DNA of 64,000 nt from Methylotenera_A sp044222005 (GCA_044222005.1 JBGANY010000003.1:147124-211123), one strand, 5' to 3'; positions 25,580 to 35,317 are shown, counted from the stretch's first letter. The notes: generated by a model not told the origin, from the letters alone. A program made the numbers and translations.

Positions 25580-26410
25580 TTAAATGGTGATGGTTAAGTT
25601 GTCAATCAGGCGCGTGGTGCCGATTTTTGCAGCACCTAGTACGGTTAATTCGCGCTCGTGTTCTTTGGGGATAAGCAAAGTTTCGGCGCTGCGCACAGCA
25701 ATGTAATCCACTTGCCAACCTGCCTGGCTCAGTTGCTGGATAGCCGTGGTTTCTAATGCAGGGAAAGCTTTATTGCCGCTTTTAATCGCATCAATGATGC
25801 TCTGCAAAGCTTTATTTAACTGGGTTGCAGCGGTGCGCTCCTGTGCGCTTAAATAGCCGTTGCGTGAGCTCATCGCCAGGCCATCTGCCTCGCGCACGGT
25901 TTCGCCTGCGATAATTTCAATCGGCAAATTAAATTGCCTGACCAGCGATTTCACAATAAAAAGTTGCTGAAAATCTTTTTTGCCGAATACCGCAACATTT
26001 GGCTGCACGATATTAAACAGCTTCATGACGACGGTGGCAACGCCAGCAAAATGACCGGGCCGGCTTGCGCCGCAAAGCTCGCTGGCAATGGGCGGCGGGG
26101 TGATGGTCATGGTCTGGGTTTCAGGGTACATCTCACTCGCGTTTGGTGCAAACACAATATCTGCGCCAACAATTTCCAGTTTTTCACAATCGGCTTCTAA
26201 CGTACGCGGGTAACTCGCTAAATCTTCATTCGGGCCAAACTGTAAGGGATTCACAAAAATACTCACCACCACACATTCAGCATGCTGTTTGGCGATTTCT
26301 ACCAGGTGAATATGGCCGGCATGCAGGCTGCCCATGGTCGGTACAAATGCAATACTGGCCTGGTTTTTAAGCGCGGCGCGAAGCGCTGCAACGGTATGAA
26401 TAATCTGCAT
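25580..26410 (-). CDS. panC: Pantothenate synthetase
   Basis: Joins pantoate and beta-alanine using ATP to form pantothenate. The product is 276 aa, normal. Nucleotidyltransferase motifs are FVPTMGSLHAGHIHLVEIAK (HIGH-like) and AMSSRNGYLSAQER (KMSKS-like), with VVMKLFNIVQPNVAVFGKKD between. Its ATG overlaps the panB stop by one base (TAATG), so panB-panC are translationally coupled. Confidence 0.97.
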   Translation of the reverse strand: MQIIHTVAALRAALKNQASIAFVPTMGSLHAGHIHLVEIAKQHAECVVVSIFVNPLQFGPNEDLASYPRTLEADCEKLEIVGADIVFAPNASEMYPETQTMTITPPPIASELCGASRPGHFAGVATVVMKLFNIVQPNVAVFGKKDFQQLFIVKSLVRQFNLPIEIIAGETVREADGLAMSSRNGYLSAQERTAATQLNKALQSIIDAIKSGNKAFPALETTAIQQLSQAGWQVDYIAVRSAETLLIPKEHERELTVLGAAKIGTTRLIDNLTITI

Positions 26411-27219
26411 TAATAGCTGTGTTCTTGTGCTGGGAAGGTTTTGTTTTTTACGGCTTTTACATACGCCGCCACGGCTTCCTGGATACTGTTGGTATCCTTT
26501 AAAAAGTTGCGCACAAAACGCGGCAATCTAAACTCGTTTGGGTCTTTCTCGGCCGGGCCAGTATAAATGCCGAGTAAATCTTGCAACACAAGCACTTGCC
26601 CGCTGCAATCCACACCGGCGCCTATACCAATCGTGGGTGTTTTGATGGTTTCTGTGATCTTCTTTGCAAGCGTAGCAGGCACCATTTCCAGCAGCACAAA
26701 GCTCACGCCCGCGTTACTCATTGCGATAGCATCCTGCATAATCTGCGCGGCACTTTCATCGGTTTTGCCCTGAATTTTGTAGCCGCCCAGTTGGTTGACC
26801 GATTGTGGCGTAAAACCCAGGTGTGCGCAAACAGGGATGCCGCGCTCGACCAGGTAGCGCGCGGTATCGACCTTGTTGCCGCCGCCTTCAAACTTTACGA
26901 TATGCGCGCCACTTTTAATGAGCCATTGCGCGTTTTTGTAGGCGGCTTCATTGTCATGCTCGTAGCTGCCAAGCGGCATATCGGCCATAATCACACTGTT
27001 TGGCGCGCCTGCAGAAACGCTTTTGGTGTGATAGGTCATGTGGTGCATGCTGACATTCAATGTGTTTTCTGCGCCTTGCAGCACCATGCCGAGTGAATCG
27101 CCGACTAGCAAAATATCGACACCAGCGCGTTCCATCAGCTTGGCAAAAGTAGCGTCGTAGCAGGTGAGCATAGCGATCTTCTCGCCGGATCTCACCAAGT
27201 TTTGTAGGTTTTGCAGCAT
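26410..27219 (-). CDS. panB: 3-methyl-2-oxobutanoate hydroxymethyltransferase
   Basis: Transfers a methylene-THF one-carbon unit to ketoisovalerate to form ketopantoate. The product is 269 aa, normal. Key segments are MLTCYDATFAKLMERAGVD, LLVGDSLGMVLQGAENTLNV, IMADMPLGSY, the metal/ketoacid region KFEGGG, and PTIGIGAGVDCSGQVLVLQD. It is followed by coupled panC and preceded within 12 bases by the deoxynucleoside kinase gene. Confidence 0.97.
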   Translation of the reverse strand: MLQNLQNLVRSGEKIAMLTCYDATFAKLMERAGVDILLVGDSLGMVLQGAENTLNVSMHHMTYHTKSVSAGAPNSVIMADMPLGSYEHDNEAAYKNAQWLIKSGAHIVKFEGGGNKVDTARYLVERGIPVCAHLGFTPQSVNQLGGYKIQGKTDESAAQIMQDAIAMSNAGVSFVLLEMVPATLAKKITETIKTPTIGIGAGVDCSGQVLVLQDLLGIYTGPAEKDPNEFRLPRFVRNFLKDTNSIQEAVAAYVKAVKNKTFPAQEHSY

Positions 27220-27231
27220 TGCCAGCGTTAG

Positions 27232-27879
27232 TTACTCAAAGTTCGGGTTGAAATATTCGCGGCTGCTTTTGATTTGCCCGATCCTGTCGATCAGCAGATT
27301 CAAGGCGTTTTCGTCTTTGATGATATTCAGTTTTTCGTTGTTGACGATAAGCAGGGGTGACGCGTCGTAAGTATGAAAAAATTCGCTATAAGCGTCAGAA
27401 AGCCGCTCGATGTACTCGCGCGGGATTTCCTGCTCGTAGCTCACATTGCGTTCTTCGATGCGGTCAGCGAGCTCATCCACAGGCGTTTGCAGGTAAATCA
27501 CTAAATCCGGCTTGCTGGCCTTGAGTTGCAAGTGTGTATAAATCTGGTGATACAGCGCATATTCCTCATCATCCAGGTTTAGCCGCGCAAACAACGGATC
27601 TTTTTCCAGGAAGAAATCCGCTACCGTGGGTTTTGCAAACATATCGCGTTGATTCAGATCGCTAATCTGGCGTGAACGCTGAAATAGAAAGAACAGTTGG
27701 GTCGGCAAGGCATAACGTTGTGCGTCCTGGTAAAACCGCGGCAAAAACGGGTTGGCTTCGGCTTTTTCGCTTAATAGCTGCACCGAGAATTTATCAGCCA
27801 GCATTCTGGCCAGCGTGGTTTTGCCACTGCCGATGGGACCCTCAATGACGATATATGGAAATTTGCTAAATATGCTCAT
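27232..27879 (-). CDS. Deoxynucleoside kinase family protein
   Basis: A 215-aa P-loop kinase related to deoxyguanosine/deoxyadenosine kinases. Walker A is IEGPIGSGKTTLARML (about residues 12-27). The region around FQRSRQISDL occupies the place of the family substrate-binding motif, and DRIEERNVSYEQEIPREYIE is the lid region with arginines. In many betaproteobacteria this gene stands between folK and panB exactly as here, and the substrate has rarely been tested. It overlaps folK by 14 bases, indicating coupling. Confidence 0.9.
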   Translation of the reverse strand: MSIFSKFPYIVIEGPIGSGKTTLARMLADKFSVQLLSEKAEANPFLPRFYQDAQRYALPTQLFFLFQRSRQISDLNQRDMFAKPTVADFFLEKDPLFARLNLDDEEYALYHQIYTHLQLKASKPDLVIYLQTPVDELADRIEERNVSYEQEIPREYIERLSDAYSEFFHTYDASPLLIVNNEKLNIIKDENALNLLIDRIGQIKSSREYFNPNFE

Positions 27880-28369
27880 TCAGTTTCTTTATATTCTGGT
27901 TTTGATGTGCCAGCGCTAATTTTACAACACTCCCATGGTTTGGGATGACTAAATCAGGTGCTATTTCTGCCAGTGGCAGCAGTACAAAGCCGCGTTCATG
28001 CATACGCGGGTGTGGCAATGTGAGTTTTTCAGTATGTGTCACCAGGTCGCCATACAGCAGCAAATCGCAGTCCAGCACACGTGGCGCATTGGCAAACGGA
28101 CGCTCGCGGCCGGCTGCATGTTCAATATTGAGCAGCGCATCAAGCAGATCATCTGGCGGAAGCTGCGTACTGATTTCAGCCACTGCGTTAATAAAATCCG
28201 GCTGGTTCGCATAGCCTACCGGGGGGCTTTGATACAGGCTGGATCGCTTTATCAACTTGGTCTCAGGTAAATTTCCAATAGCCTGGAAGGCCCGTTTTAC
28301 TTGGCCTACAGGACCATTCAAATTGCTGCCAAGCGCCACAAAAGCGCGGTTAGCTGGCATCAGGCGCAT
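27866..28369 (-). CDS. folK: 2-amino-4-hydroxy-6-hydroxymethyldihydropteridine pyrophosphokinase
   Basis: Folate biosynthesis enzyme transferring pyrophosphate from ATP to the pterin. The product is 167 aa, typical. It shows AFVALGSNLNGPVGQVKRAF at the N-terminus, SSLYQSPPVGYANQPDFINA, and the signature APRVLDCDLLLYGD with TLPHPRMHERGFVLLPL. ATG 28369 overlaps the pcnB remnant by 20 bases. A second ATG at 28360 (MPANRAF) is an equally likely start. Confidence 0.96.
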   Translation of the reverse strand: MRLMPANRAFVALGSNLNGPVGQVKRAFQAIGNLPETKLIKRSSLYQSPPVGYANQPDFINAVAEISTQLPPDDLLDALLNIEHAAGRERPFANAPRVLDCDLLLYGDLVTHTEKLTLPHPRMHERGFVLLPLAEIAPDLVIPNHGSVVKLALAHQNQNIKKLNEHI

Positions 28370-29653
28370 CCGCAGCGGGCTCTACATGAGTGGCATGTTT
28401 TTTACGCTTGCGGCGCCGCTTTTTAGGCATTGTATCCGGCAATAGCATGGCCGCGCGCGCTTCACTTGAGGCATCTGCAAACTGCGTCCACCATTCTCCC
28501 AGTTCCATCGGCAGTTCGCCGGATTCGCAGCGCAGCAATAAAAAGTCGTAGCCGGCACGGTAGCGCGGATGCGTAAGCAAGCCAAATGGCCGTTTACCGG
28601 CACGCTGTTCAAAGCGCGGCTGCATGCCCCAAATTTCTTTCATGGTGGCGGTAAAACGGTTATGAATCGCCAGTTTTTCGGCCTGGGTCGCAATCACTTC
28701 GTTCATTGCCATGTGCAGGGCCGGGATGAAATTGTGCCCTTGCGCTTTATATTGCTCCCATGCTTTTAACACCTCATGCCAAAGCAGGGTGGCGAATAAA
28801 AAGCTGGGGTTGGACGATTTGCCGGCAAGAATGCGATCATCGGTATTTTTCAGTGTTCGCGCAGCGCGTTGATGCTTTCTACCGCATGGCCGGATAAAAA
28901 CAATTTCAGCATCTCATCAAACAGGCGGCTGGGCGGAACATCCTGCAGCAAGTCGGCCAGTTTTTGGATAGGCGCCTGCGTTTTGGCTTCAAGTTTTAAA
29001 CCTAGTTTGGCCGAGAGTCTTACGGCACGTAGCATGCGCACCGGGTCTTCCTGGTAGCGTGTGACAGGGTCGCCAATCATGCGCAACAGATTGGCTTTGA
29101 TATCAGCTACCCCATTGTGAAAATCCAGTACCTCTTCGCGCACGGGATTGTAATACAAAGCGTTGGCGGTAAAGTCGCGCCGTACGGCGTCTTCTTCCAG
29201 GCTGCCAAAAATGTTGTCGCGCAGAATGCGGCCGCTGTCAGTCGTTTGCCCATCACCTTCGGCTTGGTGGTGTCCGCGAAAGGTTGAAACCTCGATTGTT
29301 TCATTGCCCCACAATACATGCACCAGGCGGAAGCGTCGGCCGATAATGCGCGAGCGGCGGAAGATGCGATTGACTTCCTCCGGTGTGGCGTTGGTGGCGA
29401 TGTCAAAATCTTTTGGCTTGAAATTCATCAACAAATCTCGCACCGCGCCGCCGACTATCAACGCCTCAAAACCCTCTTTCTGCAAGCCTTCGCAGGTTTT
29501 AAGCGCAGCCTGGCTAATCAGATTTTTGTTGATTTTGTGGATTTTGGCGGGGATGCGTTTAGCAGTGTCGATTTGAGCGCTATCGGCCCGGTTAATCGCT
29601 ATTTCAGCTTTAGACTTTTTGTTAAAAACTTTTTGCAGGAATCTTTTTATCAT
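28350..29653 (-). pseudogene. pcnB: Poly(A) polymerase I, internally deleted and frameshifted
   Basis: PcnB polyadenylates RNA 3' ends to speed decay. The 5' part (29653 to about 28850, 267 codons) carries the nucleotidyltransferase core: LIVGGAVRDLLMNFKPKDFD, VRRDFTANALYY, YQEDPVRMLRAVRLSAKLGL and PPSRLFDEMLKLFLSGH, then stops at INALREH. The C-terminal part continues in another frame from about 28852 (TLKNTDDRILAGKSSNPSFL, FATLLWHEVLKAW) to 28350, ending in a Lys/Arg-rich tail (KKRRRKRKKH). About 25-30 residues normally linking the two, the segment after the LR(D/E)xGLHHGLLP turn, are missing at the junction. Either a real inactivating deletion or an assembly fault. Confidence 0.85.
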
Positions 29654-29659
29654 ACGTTT

Positions 29660-30217
29660 TTAATGATTGGCTTTATGTGTATTCTGCCACAATACGTCGG
29701 GCAACCCCGCTTCTTTGTTGAGAATGCGGCACAGTACAAATAATAAATCAGAAAGCCGGTTGATGTACTGTAAAGAAATTTTAGTCATTTTTTCTTGGTT
29801 ATTGAGCGTAGTCATCTGCCGCTCGGCGCGTCTGCACACGGTTCTGGCCAAATGGCAATAAGCCGCAACGCGGCTGCCGCCCGGCAGAATAAACTCTTTC
29901 AATGGTGTGAGTGTATCGTTCCACGCGTCTAATTGTGTTTCTAAAGCCGTTACGCGCTCGACTTTAATCATGGCGTGGCCAGGCATGCAAATCTCGCCGC
30001 CTATATCGAACAAATCATGCTGAATGCGCGTTAAGCAATCTTGGATTTTGGGTGACATTGGCTCGGTGAGCATCAGGCCGATAATCGAGTTGAGCTCATC
30101 CACATCGCCCATCGCCGCGATGCGCAGACTGTCTTTAGCCACGCGCGTACCATCGCCCAAGCCGGTGGTGCCGGCATCGCCGGTGCGCGTGTATATTTTG
30201 CTCAGTCTGTTTGCCAT
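29660..30217 (-). CDS. Cob(I)yrinic acid a,c-diamide adenosyltransferase, PduO type
   Basis: Attaches the adenosyl group of ATP to reduced cobalamin, making coenzyme B12. The product is 185 aa. PduO-type signatures are YTRTGDAGTTGLGDGTRVAK near the N-terminus, GDVDELNSIIGLM, and RTVCRRAERQMTTL with YINRLSDLLFVLCRILN at the C-terminus, all contributing to the ATP site. No cobalamin synthesis genes lie nearby, so it may act in salvage. It ends 6 bases before the pcnB start. Confidence 0.94.
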   Translation of the reverse strand: MANRLSKIYTRTGDAGTTGLGDGTRVAKDSLRIAAMGDVDELNSIIGLMLTEPMSPKIQDCLTRIQHDLFDIGGEICMPGHAMIKVERVTALETQLDAWNDTLTPLKEFILPGGSRVAAYCHLARTVCRRAERQMTTLNNQEKMTKISLQYINRLSDLLFVLCRILNKEAGLPDVLWQNTHKANH

Positions 30218-30266
30218 TCAAAATCCTATATAATTCGCTCATTATAAATCATTCAAACCTGTTTCG

Positions 30267-31067
30267 ATGCCAACTCTACCATTATCAAGCCAACCTATCG
30301 GCGTCATGGATTCCGGTGTAGGCGGCATTTCAGTGCTCAAACATATTCATGCTTTGTTGCCGCATGAAAATCTGCTTTACGTGGCAGATAGCAAATACGC
30401 CCCATACGGCAACAAAACACCGGCAGAAATCACTGCGCGCTGTTTTGCGATTGCCGATTTTTTAATTGCGCAAAACGTAAAAGCCTTGGTCGTGGCCTGC
30501 AATACCGCTACGGCAGCGGCTATCGACGCCATGCGTGAGAAATACCCACTGCCCATTATCGGCATGGAACCCGCCGTAAAACCTGCTGCAGAAGCCAGTA
30601 GGAGTGGCGTCATCGGCGTGCTGGCTACGGTGGGCACACTTAAAAGCGCGCAATTTGCTGCGTTGCTGGAAAGTTACGGCCGCAATGTCAAGGTCGTCAC
30701 GCAAGCCTGCGTGGGCTTGGTGGAATGCGTTGAGCGCGGCGAGCTGGATACGCCAGAAACAAAAGCCTTAATCCGCCAATACACCTTGCCCTTGTTGGCT
30801 GAGGGTGCAGATACCCTTGTGCTGGGCTGCACGCATTATCCGTTTGTAAAAGAGGCGATTCGTGAAATTGTCGGCGACAAAATCAGTTTGATTGACACCG
30901 GCGCGGCGGTGGCGAAGCAGTTAAAGCGCCAGCTGGAAGAAAAAAGTTTGCTATCAGCTAGTAATCAACCTGCAAAGGTACAATTTTGGACCAATAGCGG
31001 AGCGGATAACGCTGAGCAGGTGATTGAAGCGTTGTGGGGTGAAAGCGCGGAAGTGAAAAACCTGTAG
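30267..31067 (+). CDS. murI: Glutamate racemase
   Basis: Supplies D-glutamate for peptidoglycan by cofactor-independent two-base racemisation. The product is 266 aa, normal. The catalytic cysteines are in VVACNTATAAAID and VLGCTHYPFVKEA, with IGVMDSGVGGISVLKHI and LYVADSKYAPYGNK upstream. ATG 30267, divergent from the adenosyltransferase with about 50 bases between. Confidence 0.97.
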   Translation: MPTLPLSSQPIGVMDSGVGGISVLKHIHALLPHENLLYVADSKYAPYGNKTPAEITARCFAIADFLIAQNVKALVVACNTATAAAIDAMREKYPLPIIGMEPAVKPAAEASRSGVIGVLATVGTLKSAQFAALLESYGRNVKVVTQACVGLVECVERGELDTPETKALIRQYTLPLLAEGADTLVLGCTHYPFVKEAIREIVGDKISLIDTGAAVAKQLKRQLEEKSLLSASNQPAKVQFWTNSGADNAEQVIEALWGESAEVKNL

Positions 31068-31089
31068 GACATATTAGCTTAGCGCAATA

Positions 31090-31109
31090 CGCCCTGCGAG
31101 GGCAGGGCG
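31090..31109. terminator. GC-rich stem-loop between murI and the TauE gene
   Basis: CGCCCTGC, a GAG loop, then a GCAGGGCG arm, between two convergent genes. There is no T run on either side, so its role as a terminator is uncertain. Confidence 0.45.
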
Positions 31110-31125
31110 ATGGATATCCCCAGGC

Positions 31126-32097
31126 TTAAAATGATTTGTATAAATTTAATATGCTAATCATTGATATTAACGTGCCGACAAGTATCAGCAACGTACGCGC
31201 ATGTAATCTCTTGCATACATAAGCGGCAAACGGCGCTGCAAATAAACCACCCAATACCAGTCCTGCAACAATTGGCCAAGGCCCCTCGTCAACCAGTACA
31301 GAAAAAGCGATGGCGCTGGCAAAAGTTAGAAAAAATTCAGCAAAATTCACAGTGCCTATCGTGATTCTGGGGTTGTGCCCAGAACCTACTAACGTGGTGG
31401 TAACTACAGGTCCCCAGCCACCGCCGCCTACGGAGTCAACGAAACCTCCAAACAAAGCTAATTTAGCAACATGTTTAGGTTCATGTTTTGCGGAATTTAT
31501 TTTACGAAAAACCTTGCTGATGATATAAATGCCCATAATCAGCAAGTAGATGGAAATGTAGGGCTTTAGTATTTTTCCATCGATACTAGATAATAAAAAT
31601 GCGCCTAAAACAGCACCTAGAATGCCCGGAATCAGCAATCTTAAAAACAGCGACTTATTCACATTGCCTAGTTTTACATGAGAAACTCCTGAAACCCCTG
31701 TTGTAAACACCTCGGCAATATGCACGCTGGCACTGGCTACTGCGGGACTAACGCCCGTAGCTAATAGAAAACTGGTCGAGGTTATGCCATATGCCATTCC
31801 CAAAGCGCCGTCAATAATTTGCGCAATCAGGCCGACAGCAACTGCGCTCCAAAACGCCTTGGATTGAAGCGTTTCTGTAATGATTTGCTCCCCGCCGGCA
31901 ATCCCATTTTTTGTGAGAAAACTTGAGATCAGGTAGCCCGTAGCAGCAATGAGCAGAAAGACAGCAAGCCACATTGCCATCGTTAAAATCGGATGTTTGC
32001 CGGGGTGTATAGCAGCCTGTTCAATAGGCGGAATGCCAAGTTCCCGGTGTTCGGCATTGATGGGGTTGTTGGTTAAATCCGGGTCGCGAAATTTCAT
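31126..32097 (-). CDS. Sulfite exporter TauE/SafE family permease
   Basis: An inner-membrane protein of 323 aa with about eight helices. The family duplicates a four-helix unit with a glycine-rich start; here these are AVAVGLIAQIIDGALGMAYG and LFGGFVDSVGGGGWGPVVTT. A short cytoplasmic N-terminus (EHRELGIPPIEQAAIHPGKH) precedes the first helix. ATG 32097 (MKFRDPDL) is preferred over TTG 32124. The transported anion (sulfite, sulfonate or similar) cannot be read from sequence, and no sulfur genes are adjacent. Confidence 0.88.
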   Translation of the reverse strand: MKFRDPDLTNNPINAEHRELGIPPIEQAAIHPGKHPILTMAMWLAVFLLIAATGYLISSFLTKNGIAGGEQIITETLQSKAFWSAVAVGLIAQIIDGALGMAYGITSTSFLLATGVSPAVASASVHIAEVFTTGVSGVSHVKLGNVNKSLFLRLLIPGILGAVLGAFLLSSIDGKILKPYISIYLLIMGIYIISKVFRKINSAKHEPKHVAKLALFGGFVDSVGGGGWGPVVTTTLVGSGHNPRITIGTVNFAEFFLTFASAIAFSVLVDEGPWPIVAGLVLGGLFAAPFAAYVCKRLHARTLLILVGTLISMISILNLYKSF

Positions 32098-32306
32098 AAG
32101 ATTGCTTCTAAAGGATAGAGGCAAACAATATACACATTCTTTTATTCAACTAAAAATAATATATAAGAATAACAATATAATTAGTTAATATAAATAAAAT
32201 GAGCGGTGTTCTAAATTGAGAGAATAAGATCAGGTTTGAAGAAACCTTAAGCAGTCATTGCGATTTTAATGGTGCTTTACGTGCTTTTCAGCTTTAAGTT
32301 ACATAT

Positions 32307-33935
32307 TTAACCGGTCTCCAGCAATAAAATCCAATCAATATCGTCATCACTATTTTTGCCTGGTGGGGTGAACTCGAGCTTGCCCTTATTGATAAACATT
32401 TTATTTGAAATGGATTTTTTTAACCCGCTTGCCGGGTCAAACCAGCTTGCATAGACCGGTGCGCAAAATGATGCCATGTTGACTGTAATTGGTTTTTGGG
32501 TGAGCAGGTAATACAGTGCAATGCTGCCGTCTGGCGCAGCGGCTGCAGCCACGGCTGTCTTTGGTGATCTAATTAAGTTCATCAAAGTGGCAAACCAGCT
32601 TTTGGGTTTGCAAATTCCATGTAAATTGTACCAAGGTAAACTCAGTAAAAATCGTTTTGCAGTTGCCAGCTGGCTTGATCCGCGGAGATGCATGGCCTCA
32701 TTCCACGGCAGATTGCCCCAATCGTTGCCGCCAGGGGATTTTCCGAATGGCTGGCCTGGCTGGTTTACTTGCCATACGCCGTTTGCGCCGTAAGTGTGAC
32801 CAGCGCAACCGCTGTTTAGCAGGTGTGCCCAAAAAGCCTGCCTGGCATCGCGGGGGGTGACTGGGGGCGTTATGCCAAGCGCTTCGTAGCGGGATTCAGC
32901 GCTAATGACTGGCATGACAGGCTGTGCTTGCCAGCCTTCGGCTGCTCTTTTTGCGTGGTGCTCAGTTGGCTGGTGGTGTCCAGTTTGCTGCATTTCAAAA
33001 TCCAGCAAATATGGATCAGTCACAGATTCGCGCGCGCTGAGTTGCGGGTGCGTCGTAATCAGGCGCTGAAAGCCGTCAATTTGCTTGATGTAGCGGATCA
33101 CTTCTGTCCATTGCTGCTTTAGCTGCTCTTGTTCTTGCTGCTTGTTGCAGGATAGGTACCACGGCATGGTTTGTTCGCCCGCTGCTGCCCACACAACCGG
33201 GAGCGCGCCCCAGCGGGCGACCAAATAGCGCCAATGCTGTTTTATTTTTTCGGTGCCAAGCCAGGGCAGGTGGAATCCCCATCCACCAAGGATGCACGGC
33301 ATGATGCCTTGTTTTACCAAATGCATGATGCGGCGGTCTGCAGCATCAAAAAATTGTGGCCTGATGCTTGTGTAGTCTTGCTCCCATGGGAAGCCCTCCT
33401 CATTGGCGCCGCGTTCGTCAAAAGCCGCCATGTCTGGATATAACCCGGCGACAATCTGTACCACATTAAACCCCTTGGTTTTGCGGTCATCTGTGAGTTG
33501 CTTAAATTGCTCCGGCCAAACCAGGCGTTTCGTCAGCCCCATCCACCAGGTATCGCCTAGCCAAAAAAAAGGCGTGCCATCCGCATATGCAAAGTGCCGT
33601 TTATCATCCGCCACCCGGATGGGTCCGTGGCTTAGTAATGGGTTATCGCCGCAGTAGGCAGTGATACTTATTTGCCCATTTATGCCATGCAAGCTTTCAT
33701 TCTGTTGGTCGCTGCACTCGGTCACAAAGTGATGAACGCCCAGCGTTGCAGAGGAATAACGAATGCGCCAGGTATTGCTGCCAGCCCAGAATGCGGGAAT
33801 GCGGCGTAACTTGCCGGTAGGCTCGGTAAATACAGCATCTAAAGTAATTTCATTAAACGGGTCGTGATATGTCGTTGCCGATTCGATGGTAATTTCGGCG
33901 AGCTGATTTGACTTTGTGCTGCTGGTGAGGCTCAT
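32307..33935 (-). CDS. Apiosidase-like glycoside hydrolase (DUF5060/DUF4038)
   Basis: A 542-aa protein in three parts: an N-terminal DUF5060-type beta domain (about 10-95, FNEITLDAVFTEPTGKLRRI and PAFWAGSNTWRIRY), a TIM-barrel apiosidase-like DUF4038 domain (about 110-440, DGTPFFWLGDTWWMGLTKRL, GFNVVQIVAGLYPD, WAAAGEQTMPWYL, ISAESRYE) and a C-terminal beta domain of the collagen-binding-like type. Candidate catalytic acids are the Glu in AAGEQ and in SAESRYE. No signal peptide is visible, so it would act inside the cell or be exported another way. ATG 33935 is preferred over TTG 33956, which would overlap the kinase stop. Next to the kinase gene at 33953. Confidence 0.82.
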   Translation of the reverse strand: MSLTSSTKSNQLAEITIESATTYHDPFNEITLDAVFTEPTGKLRRIPAFWAGSNTWRIRYSSATLGVHHFVTECSDQQNESLHGINGQISITAYCGDNPLLSHGPIRVADDKRHFAYADGTPFFWLGDTWWMGLTKRLVWPEQFKQLTDDRKTKGFNVVQIVAGLYPDMAAFDERGANEEGFPWEQDYTSIRPQFFDAADRRIMHLVKQGIMPCILGGWGFHLPWLGTEKIKQHWRYLVARWGALPVVWAAAGEQTMPWYLSCNKQQEQEQLKQQWTEVIRYIKQIDGFQRLITTHPQLSARESVTDPYLLDFEMQQTGHHQPTEHHAKRAAEGWQAQPVMPVISAESRYEALGITPPVTPRDARQAFWAHLLNSGCAGHTYGANGVWQVNQPGQPFGKSPGGNDWGNLPWNEAMHLRGSSQLATAKRFLLSLPWYNLHGICKPKSWFATLMNLIRSPKTAVAAAAAPDGSIALYYLLTQKPITVNMASFCAPVYASWFDPASGLKKSISNKMFINKGKLEFTPPGKNSDDDIDWILLLETG

Positions 33936-33952
33936 CTGAACGGCACCTGCTC

Positions 33953-35317
33953 TCAAACGTGCGTTTTACGAAACAAGCTTAATTGTTGCATAATTTCGCT
34001 GAATAGCGGTCGTTTGGCAATCTCATGCTGAGCGCATTCTGCCTGCAGTTGCCACAGCGCCGCGGTAGTCCCGTTTTTTGTATCGCAATGCTCTAGCAGC
34101 TCCTCCAGCAGGCAGGCAAATGCACGTGTTTCAAGGCGCTGTAGTAGTTGCGAGTGTTTGATGTCGTTATTTGGTAAAAATGAAGCTCCGCCAAAGTCAC
34201 TTAAAATACATTTGCCCTGGCCATTGCTCAGGATGTTGTGTGCATATAAATCGCCATGCGTGATGCCTTGCTTATGCAAGTGCGCAACCACAGACGCTAT
34301 GCTATGAGCAATATGCAATACAGTGTCTAGCGTAAGCTGTGTATTGGGCGCATACACGTCTCGGCTGCACGTTTCAAAGCTGGGCGGGTTAGCCAGCACT
34401 GTCAAATCGGCGTCCATCAACGGCAACACCAGGCCGGCCGTGCCATCTGGGTGTTTGTCAATAACGCCTTCAAAGCCCAATAAATTAGGGTGCTGTCCTG
34501 CCAGCACGGTAGCATGTATTTCGCAGCGAGGTAAGCCATCACTGGTGATGTCGGCTTTGAACATTTTTACCGCAACTGCTTTGCTTTCAGAATCTCCTGA
34601 AGCATTTTTAGCTTTCCACAAAGCTTGATAGATCAGGCCGGAAGCGCCTTCCCCAAGCAATTGTTGCAAATGCAGTGCATCCCAGTCAGTTTGGGGGATA
34701 TTTCGCTTTGCGAGCAGATTGCTCTCGATCTGATTGCAAAATGGGTTGCCGGCATACGCCAGCCAGCTGAGCTTTGGTAAACTGAATAGCCAGGCTGGAA
34801 GTGATTTCAGCTGGTTGGCAGAGATTCTAAGCAATTCCAGATTTTTACAGTTTGCCAATGATTCTGGCAGCTTGCCAAGCTGGTTACCAGCCAGCATGAG
34901 TTTTTGCATGTGTCTGCAATCACCTACTGTTGCAGGCAGCGTTTTGATTGCATTGTCTGTCAGAATAAGCCAGCGCAAGGCCTGGGTTGGGATTGCAGCC
35001 TCAGAAATGTGTTTGATTTGATTGGCTTTGAAGCCAATCATGCTTAAGCTCTGGCATTTACCCAGCACTTCTGGCACATGCGTAAACTGGTTGGATGAGC
35101 AGAATAAAATGCGGAGCTTGTGTAACCGGTTCAACTCATCCGGTAATGATGAAAGCTCATTGCCCGAGAGATCCAGAATCTCTAGCGTGTCGGCTAAATC
35201 AAAAATCTCTTCTGGGAAGTGATTTAACCCGCAAGAAAGTTTAAGCTGCTTGCTGCCTTGCAGCTTGCCAGCTTTAAGCAGGGATAAAGTATCACGCTGC
35301 GACTGATTGGAGTCCAC
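33953..35317 (-). CDS. Leucine-rich-repeat serine/threonine-type protein kinase
   Basis: A 454-aa fusion with no membrane segment. Residues ~20-200 are leucine-rich repeats of about 23 residues (LEILDLSGNELSSLPDELNR, LRWLILTDNAIKTLPATVGD, MQKLMLAGNQLGKLPESLAN). Residues ~210-450 are a eukaryotic-like kinase: glycine loop LLGEGASGLIYQALW, Lys in AVAVKMF, catalytic loop THGDLYAHNIL (HGD instead of the usual HRD, Asp and Asn kept) and metal-binding DFGGAS. A kinase active without an HRD arginine would not need activation-loop phosphorylation, which is inference. It lies 18 bases after the zinc-ribbon gene and directly before the glycoside hydrolase, so the three look cotranscribed. Confidence 0.88.
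   Translation of the reverse strand: MDSNQSQRDTLSLLKAGKLQGSKQLKLSCGLNHFPEEIFDLADTLEILDLSGNELSSLPDELNRLHKLRILFCSSNQFTHVPEVLGKCQSLSMIGFKANQIKHISEAAIPTQALRWLILTDNAIKTLPATVGDCRHMQKLMLAGNQLGKLPESLANCKNLELLRISANQLKSLPAWLFSLPKLSWLAYAGNPFCNQIESNLLAKRNIPQTDWDALHLQQLLGEGASGLIYQALWKAKNASGDSESKAVAVKMFKADITSDGLPRCEIHATVLAGQHPNLLGFEGVIDKHPDGTAGLVLPLMDADLTVLANPPSFETCSRDVYAPNTQLTLDTVLHIAHSIASVVAHLHKQGITHGDLYAHNILSNGQGKCILSDFGGASFLPNNDIKHSQLLQRLETRAFACLLEELLEHCDTKNGTTAALWQLQAECAQHEIAKRPLFSEIMQQLSLFRKTHV

Noticed and set aside
28382..28612. A 76-residue frame overlapping the pcnB 3' part
   Set aside because: The overlapping frame encodes the recognisable PcnB C-terminus; this one has no family match or start signal.
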